A stretch of 64,000 nt of DNA from M3007 sp040397785 (lineage in GTDB: Bacteria > Bacteroidota > Bacteroidia > Chitinophagales > Saprospiraceae), in contig JBBAVI010000009.1 in assembly GCA_040397785.1 (NCBI GenBank), positions 1 to 64,000 on the forward strand, given 5' to 3'. The notes beneath the pieces are model-generated. The model worked only from the letters and a program-made list of their open reading frames with translations, was not told the origin of the DNA and ran no database searches. Positions 52,662-60,207 of this stretch are shown one piece after another (position 1 is the first letter of the stretch; each line of letters begins with the position of its first letter). The translations under genes were made by a program, and so were the position numbers.

Positions 52662-53879
52662 ATGCAATACAGATCATCCATCCGCCTGATACCCCCAGCC
52701 ATTATTGTCCTGTGTTTATGCATGCTTCCTGATTGCGCCTATGCGCCAGCCTCGGAGCCGTATCAGAAATGGATCGACCAACCGGCACGAACACCATCGC
52801 CGGAAGTCGCGCAATTGATCCAGTCTTATGATCGTTTTTTCCAGGAGGGCATGACGCAAACGGGCACGCCGGGCGCTGCGGTCGTGATGGTCAAAGACGG
52901 TGAAATCATTTTTACCAAAGGATATGGCCTTCGGGAGACGGGCAAACCGGATTCGGTGGATGCCCACACGGTTTTTCGCATCGGCTCTTTGTCGAAGGGT
53001 TTTGCCGGGGTGCTCACGGGCATGATCACGCACAGCGGAAAATTGCATTGGGATGATCCGGTACAGCAATTTTACCCCGAATTTACCCTTGCTGACCCTA
53101 AACAGGCAAAGCGGGTGGCCGTCCGACATATTTTGTCGCAAACAACAGGCTTGCCCTACCACGCTTTTACCAACTTGATCGAACAGGGCTATTCTTTATC
53201 TACCATTGTACAGCAGTATTTCCCTAAAGCACGCCTAAGTGCCAAGGAAGGCGCATTTTACAGTTATCAGAATGCGGCCTTTTGTGTGATTGAGGAGGTG
53301 CTGCGCGGCGCTACCCAGTTGCCTTATCCGACCTTGTTGCAACAACATATTTTTAATACTTGTGGCATGGAAACGGCCTCTTGCGATTATGCGAGCATGG
53401 CGGCTTGCTCCAATAAAGCCTTACCGCATTTTTCGACGGGTTACGGCTGGCGCACAGAACCGGTTTCGCCCCACTATTACGACTTTGCTGCGGCTGGCGG
53501 GGTAAATGCCAGTGCTACGGACATGGGCAAATGGCTGCAAATGCTGTTAGGCGGGTTCCCGGAGTTTGTTACAAATTCCACCCTCGACGAGGTATTTGCG
53601 CCGGTGATCAAAACCAGCAAAGAACGCCGCATTTTCCCACATTGGATTGGTCGCGATGATGCTTCGTACGCGATGGGCTGGCGGGTACTGCAACGCGGCC
53701 CCGATACTTACCTGTACCACGGAGGTTATGTTAATGGCTATCGCGGCGAAATTGCCTTCAACCGCAAAGAAAACGTGGGTATTTGTGTCCTGTTTAATGG
53801 TTCCAGTGCGCTTTGCAGCCAGAGTGTGCCCCAATTTTTTGAACTTTATGACGCGTTGGTGCGGGTGCGGGCGCATTAA
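52662..53879 (+). CDS. Class C beta-lactamase-like serine hydrolase
   Basis: 405 residues with an N-terminal hydrophobic signal (PPAIIVLCLCMLPDCAYA). Beta-lactamase/penicillin-binding fold about 48-400: nucleophile S109-x-x-K112 (RIGSLSKGFAG), Y-x-N in YSYQNAAF and an HGG in place of K-T-G (YLYHGGYVNGYRGE). It is likely a periplasmic peptidase or esterase acting on D-amino-acid or ester substrates; substrate unknown. The start follows the PPC gene by 24 nt. Its stop overlaps by 4 bp the stop of the ABC fragment on the other strand. Confidence 0.85.
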   Translation: MQYRSSIRLIPPAIIVLCLCMLPDCAYAPASEPYQKWIDQPARTPSPEVAQLIQSYDRFFQEGMTQTGTPGAAVVMVKDGEIIFTKGYGLRETGKPDSVDAHTVFRIGSLSKGFAGVLTGMITHSGKLHWDDPVQQFYPEFTLADPKQAKRVAVRHILSQTTGLPYHAFTNLIEQGYSLSTIVQQYFPKARLSAKEGAFYSYQNAAFCVIEEVLRGATQLPYPTLLQQHIFNTCGMETASCDYASMAACSNKALPHFSTGYGWRTEPVSPHYYDFAAAGGVNASATDMGKWLQMLLGGFPEFVTNSTLDEVFAPVIKTSKERRIFPHWIGRDDASYAMGWRVLQRGPDTYLYHGGYVNGYRGEIAFNRKENVGICVLFNGSSALCSQSVPQFFELYDALVRVRAH

Positions 53880-54127
53880 AGCCTCCCATCTAAAAGACGC
53901 AACACCCGATTGCCATATTTGGCATTCTCTTCTGAATGGGTCACCTGAATAATGGTAACGCCCTCTTCCTGGTTTAATTTTTTGAACAATTCCATGATTT
54001 CTTTAGCCTGGGCACTTTGTAAATTACCCGTGGGCTCGTCGGCCAGGATCAATTTCGGTCGGCCAATCAGTGCGCGGGCAATACCCACCAATTGTTGTTG
54101 TCCGCCTGATAACTGATTGGGAAACAA
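53876..54127 (-). pseudogene. 3' fragment of an ABC transporter ATPase gene
   Basis: Only the C-terminal 83 or so residues remain: the signature motif (QLSGGQQQLVGIARAL), Walker B (LILADEPTGNLQS) and the H-loop (IIQVTHS). Walker A and the whole N-terminal half are missing. In-frame sequence before it (54128-54236) lacks a plausible start and does not resemble an ATPase. It follows the intact ATPase gene (54237-54914) and resembles it, so it is a decayed neighbouring ATPase gene or a partial duplication. The permease genes usual in this operon type are absent. Confidence 0.7.
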
Positions 54128-54236
54128 GTCTTTTTTGATAAAAAAATGGCCGCCAGCATACGCCAGTCGAGGTGGAAAAACGGCTGGAAATCAGTAGGTT
54201 TGGAAAAACAGACTGCGTACGTGACGGCCAAAAACT

Positions 54237-54914
54237 TTAAACATGGAAATTTTCGGTCACCACCCGGCCGTCAAACAAATTGATGATCCGGTGGGCAAAA
54301 CCTGCATCGTGGGGCGAGTGGGTTACCATGATGATGGTGGTACCCGCCTGGTTGAGTTGGGTGAGCAGGTTCATTACTTCGAGTCCATTGGCAGAATCCA
54401 GGTTACCTGTCGGTTCATCGGCCAAAATGACCTTGGGATTGGCCACGACTGCCCGCGCGATGGCCACGCGTTGTTGCTGACCGCCCGACAATTGCTGGGG
54501 AAAGTGGTTGCGGCGGTGCATGATGTTCATGCGTTCCAGTACGGCTTCCACCTTCTTTTTGCGGTCGGAAGCAGGTACTTTCATGTATAAAAGGGGCAAT
54601 TCTACGTTTTCGAACACCGTCAATTCGTCGATCAGGTTAAACGACTGGAATACGAAACCGATGTTGCCTTTGCGGTGGTTGGCGCGGTTGCGTTCGCTCA
54701 TCTTGGCTACTTCGGCGCCAAAGAACGCGTATTCGCCTTCCGATGGGCTGTCGAGTAGGCCCAGGATATTGAGCAAGGTGGATTTACCACAACCGGAAGG
54801 GCCCATGATGGCCACAAATTCACCGGGTTGTATTTCTACGTTGATGCCGTTCAGGGCGGTCGTTTCTACTTCGTCGGTAGAGAAGATTTTATGCAAATTG
54901 GTGGTACGGATCAT
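54237..54914 (-). CDS. MacB/LolD-type ABC transporter ATPase
   Basis: 225 residues, the full length for this group. Walker A GPSGCGKST at 38-46, Q-loop (VFQSFNLIDELTVFENVELPL), signature LSGGQQQRVAIARA, Walker B VILADEPTGNLDS, H-loop MVTHSPHDA. It powers an FtsX/MacB-like permease that works with a periplasmic adaptor. The adaptor gene is 39 nt upstream; no permease follows, only the ATPase remnant. Probably under sigma-54 control with the adaptor. Confidence 0.9.
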   Translation of the reverse strand: MIRTTNLHKIFSTDEVETTALNGINVEIQPGEFVAIMGPSGCGKSTLLNILGLLDSPSEGEYAFFGAEVAKMSERNRANHRKGNIGFVFQSFNLIDELTVFENVELPLLYMKVPASDRKKKVEAVLERMNIMHRRNHFPQQLSGGQQQRVAIARAVVANPKVILADEPTGNLDSANGLEVMNLLTQLNQAGTTIIMVTHSPHDAGFAHRIINLFDGRVVTENFHV

Positions 54915-54953
54915 GTTATTTAGATTTTTTGATTGACTCGAAATGGCTGATTA

Positions 54954-56201
54954 TTAAAACATTAGAACATCTTTGTCTCCGAAATTATCATAGGACGATG
55001 TGATGACTTGTTCGCCAACTTGCAAACCGTCCAGGACTTCGTAAAACTGTGGATTTTTTCGGCCGAGGGTAATGGTGCGTTTTTCGGCACGGTTGCCGGA
55101 AGCATTCAGTACATACACCCAACTGCCGCCTGTTTTACTGAAAAAGCCACCGGTTGGCAAGAGCAGGGCATCGGTGGGTTTGCCCAATTGAAGGCGCACC
55201 GGTACCGACAAACCACGCCGAATACCTTCTGGGACAGGTTCCACAAAACGCATATCCACCTCAAATCGGCCGTTGCGCACTTCCGGGTACACCTTGGAAA
55301 CACTCAGGCGCACGGCTTTTCCATTAAAATCGAAATAGCCTTCCAGTCCGGGAAATATGCGCGAAATGTAGTGTTCGTCAATTTCCACCTTCATTTTGAA
55401 GCCGCTCAGGTCGTCAATTTGCCCCAGGTTTTGGCCGGTAGCAATACTTTGTCCCACCTCCACATCGACCCGGGAAAGCAGGCCCGAAACCTGGGCTTTT
55501 ACATTCAGGCTGGACAAATTATTTTTCATCAGGCTCAGGTTCACTTTGGTGCGGTCTAAGGTGCCTTCCAATTGTTTGATTTGCGTGACGCTGTTTTCTT
55601 CCTGAAACTGTTGATTTTCAATTTCAATGGCCTTTTGCTGCTGCAATCGGTCGAGCGTATTTTTTGTTTTAATCAAATCCTGTTCGGGAATAATACGGTC
55701 GGCAAATAATTTTGCGTTGCGCTCGTATTCATCTTTTGCCTGTCGAATTTGGTATTCGAGGTCGGAAAGCGTGCGTTTGAGGGTAAATTTGTTTTGCCGC
55801 AATTGCAAACGCGTATTCTCCAGGTTGTTGATGAGGTCGTACATTTCCGTTTCGCGGTTGACGTAATCGAGGGTCAGGCGCTGGTTTTCGAGTTTCAGGA
55901 TGAGATCGCCTTCTTTTACCGAAGCGCCGCCATCGAGGTACTTTTGGGCTACATAACCGCCTTCAATGGCATCCAATTGATAGGTTTTGAGCGGTTGTAC
56001 CACACCGGTCACCACAATAAACTCATCAAATACCCCCCGTTGGGCAACGGAAATCGTGAGTTTTTCCCGGTCGACATTCAGGGTGCTTTTGTTGTTTGAA
56101 AACCAGAAACTGTAAACAGCAAAAGCCGTAAATGCCAGGATTCCCGCGCCTCCCAGGATGCGTTGCCAGGTCCATCGTTTTTTCTTGATAATTTTGTCCA
56201 T
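54954..56201 (-). CDS. Periplasmic adaptor subunit (HlyD/RND-ABC type)
   Basis: 415 residues. N-terminal helix (ILGGAGILAFTAFAVYSFW). Lipoyl halves around LDAIEGGYVAQKYLDGGASVKEGDLILKL and LNVKAQVSGLLSRVDVEVGQSIATGQNL. Coiled-coil hairpin about 115-215. Barrel and C-terminal domain (LLLPTGGFFSKTGGSWVYVLN). It is the first gene of the operon with the ABC ATPase, divergent from an NtrC-type regulator, with a candidate -24/-12 promoter 50 nt upstream. Confidence 0.85.
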   Translation of the reverse strand: MDKIIKKKRWTWQRILGGAGILAFTAFAVYSFWFSNNKSTLNVDREKLTISVAQRGVFDEFIVVTGVVQPLKTYQLDAIEGGYVAQKYLDGGASVKEGDLILKLENQRLTLDYVNRETEMYDLINNLENTRLQLRQNKFTLKRTLSDLEYQIRQAKDEYERNAKLFADRIIPEQDLIKTKNTLDRLQQQKAIEIENQQFQEENSVTQIKQLEGTLDRTKVNLSLMKNNLSSLNVKAQVSGLLSRVDVEVGQSIATGQNLGQIDDLSGFKMKVEIDEHYISRIFPGLEGYFDFNGKAVRLSVSKVYPEVRNGRFEVDMRFVEPVPEGIRRGLSVPVRLQLGKPTDALLLPTGGFFSKTGGSWVYVLNASGNRAEKRTITLGRKNPQFYEVLDGLQVGEQVITSSYDNFGDKDVLMF

Positions 56202-56250
56202 GAAAAGTCTTTAAAATTGATCCTGTTCAGGTTGTATGTTTGTATTGTAA

Positions 56251-56266
56251 AGGGAAGGTCGTGCCA
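56251..56266 (-). promoter_or_regulatory. Candidate sigma-54 promoter of the adaptor/ATPase operon
   Basis: On the minus strand TGGCACG-N4-TCCCT against the known consensus TGGCACG-N4-TTGCW. The -24 half is perfect; the -12 half keeps the C and the final T but has TCC for TTG. It lies 50 nt before the start codon and downstream of two matching activator sites, next to a gene for a sigma-54 activator. Confidence 0.45.
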
Positions 56267-56319
56267 TTTTTTCTACTGCATGTAAATCAATGATTTAGCG
56301 CAAAACCTTTGTTCAAATT

Positions 56320-56355
56320 TGTCCACCTGCGAACACAAGTGTCCGAAAACGAACA
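56320..56355. promoter_or_regulatory. Two upstream activator sites, TGTCC-N5-CGAACA, 20 bp apart
   Basis: The 16-nt word TGTCC-N5-CGAACA occurs at 56320-56335 and again at 56340-56355, exactly two helical turns apart. Each is an imperfect palindrome (TGTCCG/CGAACA in the second). They sit 55-90 bp upstream of the candidate sigma-54 promoter and about 93 bp before the regulator's own start. Position and symmetry fit enhancer sites of the NtrC-type regulator encoded at 56448. Confidence 0.5.
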
Positions 56356-56447
56356 CTAATTTGCATTTTTTTTATTGATTTGCATTGAGTTATGCGCAGG
56401 CATTGTCTTTGCCGGTAAGTAATCAACCAACCTATGTTAAAACATCC

Positions 56448-57818
56448 ATGACCGAAGCACATATTTTAATTGTTGACGACAATCCGGGGGTATTAAGCGC
56501 CGGAAAGTTATTTTTAAAACGGCATTTTGCGGTCGTTGAAACGGCAAAAGATCCTGAAGCGATTCCGCAAATATTGCAAGATCAGCGCTATGATGTGATT
56601 TTGCTGGACATGAATTTTAATCGCAACAAAAATACGGGTCAGGAAGGCTTGCTCTGGCTGGACCGGATTTTGGACATTGACCCGACCGCGGTGGTGGTAC
56701 TTATCACGGCTTATGGCGATGTAGACCTTGCGGTGCGGGCCATCAAAAAAGGCGCTACCGATTTTGTGTTGAAGCCTTGGGAAAACGACAAACTTCTTGC
56801 GACACTGTCCTCGGCCTTGCGCTTGAAAAACAGCAAAGACGAAAATACCCAGTTAAAATCGCGGCAAATGGGCCGAAATATGGCTGAAGTGCGCGATTTA
56901 CCCCCGATTATTTTTCGCAGCAAGGCCATGCAGGCGGTATTGGACACCATCGAACAGGTAGCAGGAACGGATGCTAATGTGCTGCTGTTGGGCGAAAATG
57001 GCACCGGGAAAGACCTGGTAGCGCAGGCCATTCACGCACAATCAAAGCGGGCGACCGAGAATTTTGTCAAAGTTGATCTGGGTGCCATTACAGAAACCCT
57101 GTTTGAAAGCGAGTTGTTTGGGCATATCAAAGGGGCGTTTACCGATGCGCGGGAAGATCGCCCCGGCCGGTTTGAGGCAGCCGATGGCGGCACTATTTTT
57201 TTGGATGAAATTGGCAATTTGCCCCTAGGTTTGCAGGCAAAAATGCTCACGGTATTGCAAAATCGCACCGTGACGCGGGTTGGCTCCAACAAAGTAAAAC
57301 CGATTGATGTTCGGGTGATCGCGGCCACCAACCAAAACCTGTTTGAAGCCGTGAAACAGCGCAGTTTCCGCCAGGATTTGCTGTACCGTATCAATACCAT
57401 TGAGATACAACTGCCTGCTTTGCGCGACCGACCCGACGATATTGAACCGCTGGCCCTGTATTTTTTGCAGTTATTTTCCCAAAAATACAGTCGAAATGTG
57501 CAGGCTTTCAGTCCGGCACTGCTCAAAGAAATGTATCGGTACACCTGGCCGGGCAATATTCGCGAATTGCAACATGCCGTAGAGCGGGCCGTGATCATGG
57601 CGAAACAGGAGCAGCTGCAACCAGAGGATTTCTTTTTTCGCGAAAAAAACGAACATGCCGATACGCTCGACTACATGAGCATGAACCTGGATGAAATGGA
57701 GAAACAATTGATTATCAAAGCATTAAGCAAACATTACGGCAATATTACCGAAGCGGCGCAAGAGCTTGGACTTACCCGCGCCTCGCTTTACCGCCGTTTG
57801 GAAAAATACAATTTATAA
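56448..57818 (+). CDS. NtrC-family sigma-54-dependent response regulator
   Basis: 456 residues from the ATG at 56448, which starts the receiver domain (MTEAHILIVDDN). Phosphoacceptor D54 (DVILLDMNF), T-loop VLITAYGD, K in VLKPWEN. The AAA+ domain covers about 160-395: Walker A GENGTGKD, Walker B GGTIFLDEIGNL, arginine finger region YRINTIEIQLPALRDRPDD. The sigma-54 contact loop reads GAFTDA in place of the usual GAFTGA. A Fis-type helix-turn-helix ends the protein (NITEAAQELGLTRASLYRRLEKY). The sensor kinase is two genes downstream. Likely targets: the divergent efflux operon and its own operon. Confidence 0.9.
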   Translation: MTEAHILIVDDNPGVLSAGKLFLKRHFAVVETAKDPEAIPQILQDQRYDVILLDMNFNRNKNTGQEGLLWLDRILDIDPTAVVVLITAYGDVDLAVRAIKKGATDFVLKPWENDKLLATLSSALRLKNSKDENTQLKSRQMGRNMAEVRDLPPIIFRSKAMQAVLDTIEQVAGTDANVLLLGENGTGKDLVAQAIHAQSKRATENFVKVDLGAITETLFESELFGHIKGAFTDAREDRPGRFEAADGGTIFLDEIGNLPLGLQAKMLTVLQNRTVTRVGSNKVKPIDVRVIAATNQNLFEAVKQRSFRQDLLYRINTIEIQLPALRDRPDDIEPLALYFLQLFSQKYSRNVQAFSPALLKEMYRYTWPGNIRELQHAVERAVIMAKQEQLQPEDFFFREKNEHADTLDYMSMNLDEMEKQLIIKALSKHYGNITEAAQELGLTRASLYRRLEKYNL

Positions 57819-57845
57819 AAACATCAAGCCTTTTCTGACCACGAT

Positions 57846-58724
57846 ATGATTGCACATGATCCGCAAAAATGGGTGCTAGCACCTACGCATTTCGACCGTT
57901 CTGACACCATTCGAAAGTTATTTCCCTGGATTTTGTTGATTTGCGCTTATTCCGGCGGCATTGCCTGGCTCGAGCTTTCCTATTGGAAACTGAGCGAACA
58001 GAGCCAAGTCCGCAACCTCACCATTATGCATACTTTACTGGGGTTTGTGATCTCCTTTTTATTGGTTTTTCGCACCAATACGGCCTATGAACGCTGGTGG
58101 GAAGGTCGAAAACTGTGGGGTAATCTGGTCAACAGCAGCCGGAATCTTGCCATGAAATTGGCCAGTATGTTGCCAGAAGAAGATCCCAATCGCAATTATT
58201 TCCAGAAATTGATACCGGCTTATGCGATGGCTTTAAAAGATCATTTGCGGGCCGAAAAAACACGGATCGAGTTGTTTGAAGACTTACCTACGCACATACA
58301 GGAAAGCCTTGATCTCGAAAAACACGTCCCCAATCAGTTGGCCCTGGCCATGTTACAATTGGCCAATCAATTGGCCACTGAAGAGCAAATAACGGGGTTT
58401 CAATTCCTTTCCCTGAACAATGAACTCCAGGCCTTCACCGATGTTTGCGGGGCTTGTGAACGGATCAAAAACACGCCAATTCCCTATTCTTACAGTGTTT
58501 TTATCAAAAAATTCATCCTGATTTATGTAGCCACTTTGCCATTCAGCCTGGTTTTTATCCTGGGTTATTTGGTAATACCGGTGGTTGCGTTTGTTTTTTA
58601 TGTGTTGGCCAGTCTTGAATTGATTGCCGTAGAAATTGAGGAACCCTTTGGGGGGGACGACAATGATTTGCCGCTGGGAAAAATCGCGCGGAACATTGAG
58701 GTACACATTCATGAAATTATTTAA
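57846..58724 (+). CDS. Bestrophin-family ion channel
   Basis: 292 residues. Family text is clear: NLTIMHTLLGFVISFLLVFRTNTAYERWWEGRKLWGNLVNSSRNL, ACERIKNTPIPYSYSVFIKKFILIYVATLPFSLV and VEIEEPFGGDDNDLPL. Four transmembrane helices. Bacterial bestrophins form pentameric channels, and the Klebsiella homologue is cation-selective. The gene sits inside a two-component operon, 27 nt after the regulator and 5 nt before the kinase, which suggests that ion flux or membrane state is linked to that pathway. Confidence 0.9.
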   Translation: MIAHDPQKWVLAPTHFDRSDTIRKLFPWILLICAYSGGIAWLELSYWKLSEQSQVRNLTIMHTLLGFVISFLLVFRTNTAYERWWEGRKLWGNLVNSSRNLAMKLASMLPEEDPNRNYFQKLIPAYAMALKDHLRAEKTRIELFEDLPTHIQESLDLEKHVPNQLALAMLQLANQLATEEQITGFQFLSLNNELQAFTDVCGACERIKNTPIPYSYSVFIKKFILIYVATLPFSLVFILGYLVIPVVAFVFYVLASLELIAVEIEEPFGGDDNDLPLGKIARNIEVHIHEII

Positions 58725-58729
58725 ACCGG

Positions 58730-60070
58730 ATGTTCAATTTTCGATCATTTACGTTGGCATTGAGTGTGCGCATTGGCTTGTTGGCCGCATCGGTTGGCGG
58801 GTCCGTTGCGCTTTTTTGCGGCGATTATCCGGTTATTTGGAGTGTGCTTTTTGCGGGTTTGGCCCTTTTGGCTGCCCACAATTTGTTTTACTATGTCAAT
58901 GATACCAATCGGCGTTTGGCGCGTTTTTTTGAAAGTGTACGGTATACTGATTTTGCGATCCGATTTTCGGCAGGGAAAGAAAAAGGAGCGTCTTTTGAAG
59001 CGGTAAATCGAGAATTTAATGAGGTATTAGAGGCATTTCGGCAAACACGCGCTGAAAAAGAAACCAATTTGCTGTTCATGAATACCATTGTACAGCATTT
59101 GGGGACTGGCATATTGGCATTTGATGTTCAAAACGGGGTATTATTGTCCAACAGTGCGGCTTTTCAACTGCTGGGTATTTACCGGCTGCACCACTTGCAT
59201 GATTTGCCCGCCAGCCACCATGCGTTGCTGGATTTTGTGCAAAACTTGCAGGCCAAGGGTAAGTTGTTGTACCAGCCAGAATCTGGTCGACAAATTGCGG
59301 TCCAGGGTGTTATTTTAAATTTGCAGGGCCGGGAGGTGCGCTTGCTTACGTTGCAAAACATTCATCCGGAATTACAGAAAAAAGAATTAGAAGCCTGGCG
59401 CGACCTGACGCGGGTATTGCGGCATGAAATCATGAATTCAGTAACCCCGATTGTTTCGTTGGTGGAGACCATGCAGGACATGTTGCGTTCGGATTTGAAG
59501 CCTTATAGTCCGGCGGGCGCGACCGATGACCTGGAAGAGGCGCTGGAAGTGGTGGCCACGCGCAGCCGCAGTTTGGTCGATTTTGTAGAGGCCTATCGCA
59601 GTTTTACGGCCATTCCGATGCCAAGGACGCAAGTGATTTCGGCGCAACGGCTGTTAGACAATGTGGCGGCACTTGCCTTGGCCGATAAAAAAGAAAATCC
59701 CGTACAACTTTTGCTTACCGTAGAGCCGCCCGATTTGATGCTTTCGGCCGATCCGGGCCAGTTAGAAATGGTGTTGCTGAACCTGATTAAAAATGCACGG
59801 GAAGCGTTTAAATCGGTCGTGCCCGAAAACGCCATCACCTTGCGGGCGGGCGCAAACAACAAAGGACGTGCCTACATCGTGGTGGAAGACAATGGCCCGG
59901 GTATTGAGCCCGGCCTGTTGGAAGAGATTTTTATTCCGTTTTTCACCACCAAGCTTACCGGATCAGGAGTTGGGTTGAGTATTTCGAAACAAATTATGCA
60001 GTTGCATGGCGGCGATATTCGGGTGCATACCGATATGGGGCGTGGGGCGCGGTTTGTGTTGGAGTTTTAG
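58730..60070 (+). CDS. NtrY-like sensor histidine kinase
   Basis: 446 residues. Two N-terminal transmembrane helices (about 9-28 and 38-58) with hardly any periplasmic loop, a HAMP/linker-like stretch, a PAS-like domain (about 115-215; GTGILAFDVQNGVLLSNSAAFQLLGI), then HisKA with H231 (LRHEIMNSVTPIVSL) and HATPase_c (LLNLIKNAREAF, DNGPGIEPG, GSGVGLSISKQIMQLHGGDI). It should phosphorylate the NtrC-type regulator at 56448. Its TAG stop lies at the left edge of the large palindrome. Confidence 0.9.
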   Translation: MFNFRSFTLALSVRIGLLAASVGGSVALFCGDYPVIWSVLFAGLALLAAHNLFYYVNDTNRRLARFFESVRYTDFAIRFSAGKEKGASFEAVNREFNEVLEAFRQTRAEKETNLLFMNTIVQHLGTGILAFDVQNGVLLSNSAAFQLLGIYRLHHLHDLPASHHALLDFVQNLQAKGKLLYQPESGRQIAVQGVILNLQGREVRLLTLQNIHPELQKKELEAWRDLTRVLRHEIMNSVTPIVSLVETMQDMLRSDLKPYSPAGATDDLEEALEVVATRSRSLVDFVEAYRSFTAIPMPRTQVISAQRLLDNVAALALADKKENPVQLLLTVEPPDLMLSADPGQLEMVLLNLIKNAREAFKSVVPENAITLRAGANNKGRAYIVVEDNGPGIEPGLLEEIFIPFFTTKLTGSGVGLSISKQIMQLHGGDIRVHTDMGRGARFVLEF

Positions 60071-60207
60071 TCCCAATAGACGTCGGAAGCGTCCCCCCCA
60101 CGTCGGAAGCGTCCCTGGTAGACGTCGGAAGCGTCCCCCCCCACGTCGGAAGCGTTCGAAACGCTTCCGACGTGGGGGGGGGACGCTTCCGACGTCTATC
60201 GGGACTA
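60068..60207. repeat. Nested near-perfect palindrome between convergent genes
   Basis: The word ACGTCGGAAGCGT occurs four times forward and twice inverted, separated by runs of 7-9 C or G. The right 80 bp (60119-60198) fold into a stem of about 38 bp with a CGA loop and a single bulge. The outer ends TAGTCCC(A/G)ATAGACGTC also match, and the TAG in each is the stop codon of the flanking gene on its own strand. It could act as a bidirectional terminator or be a REP-like mobile repeat. Confidence 0.8.

Noticed and set aside
54128..54236. N-terminal continuation of the ABC ATPase fragment
   Set aside because: The in-frame translation shows no Walker A or Q-loop and contains a stop, so it does not restore a full gene.
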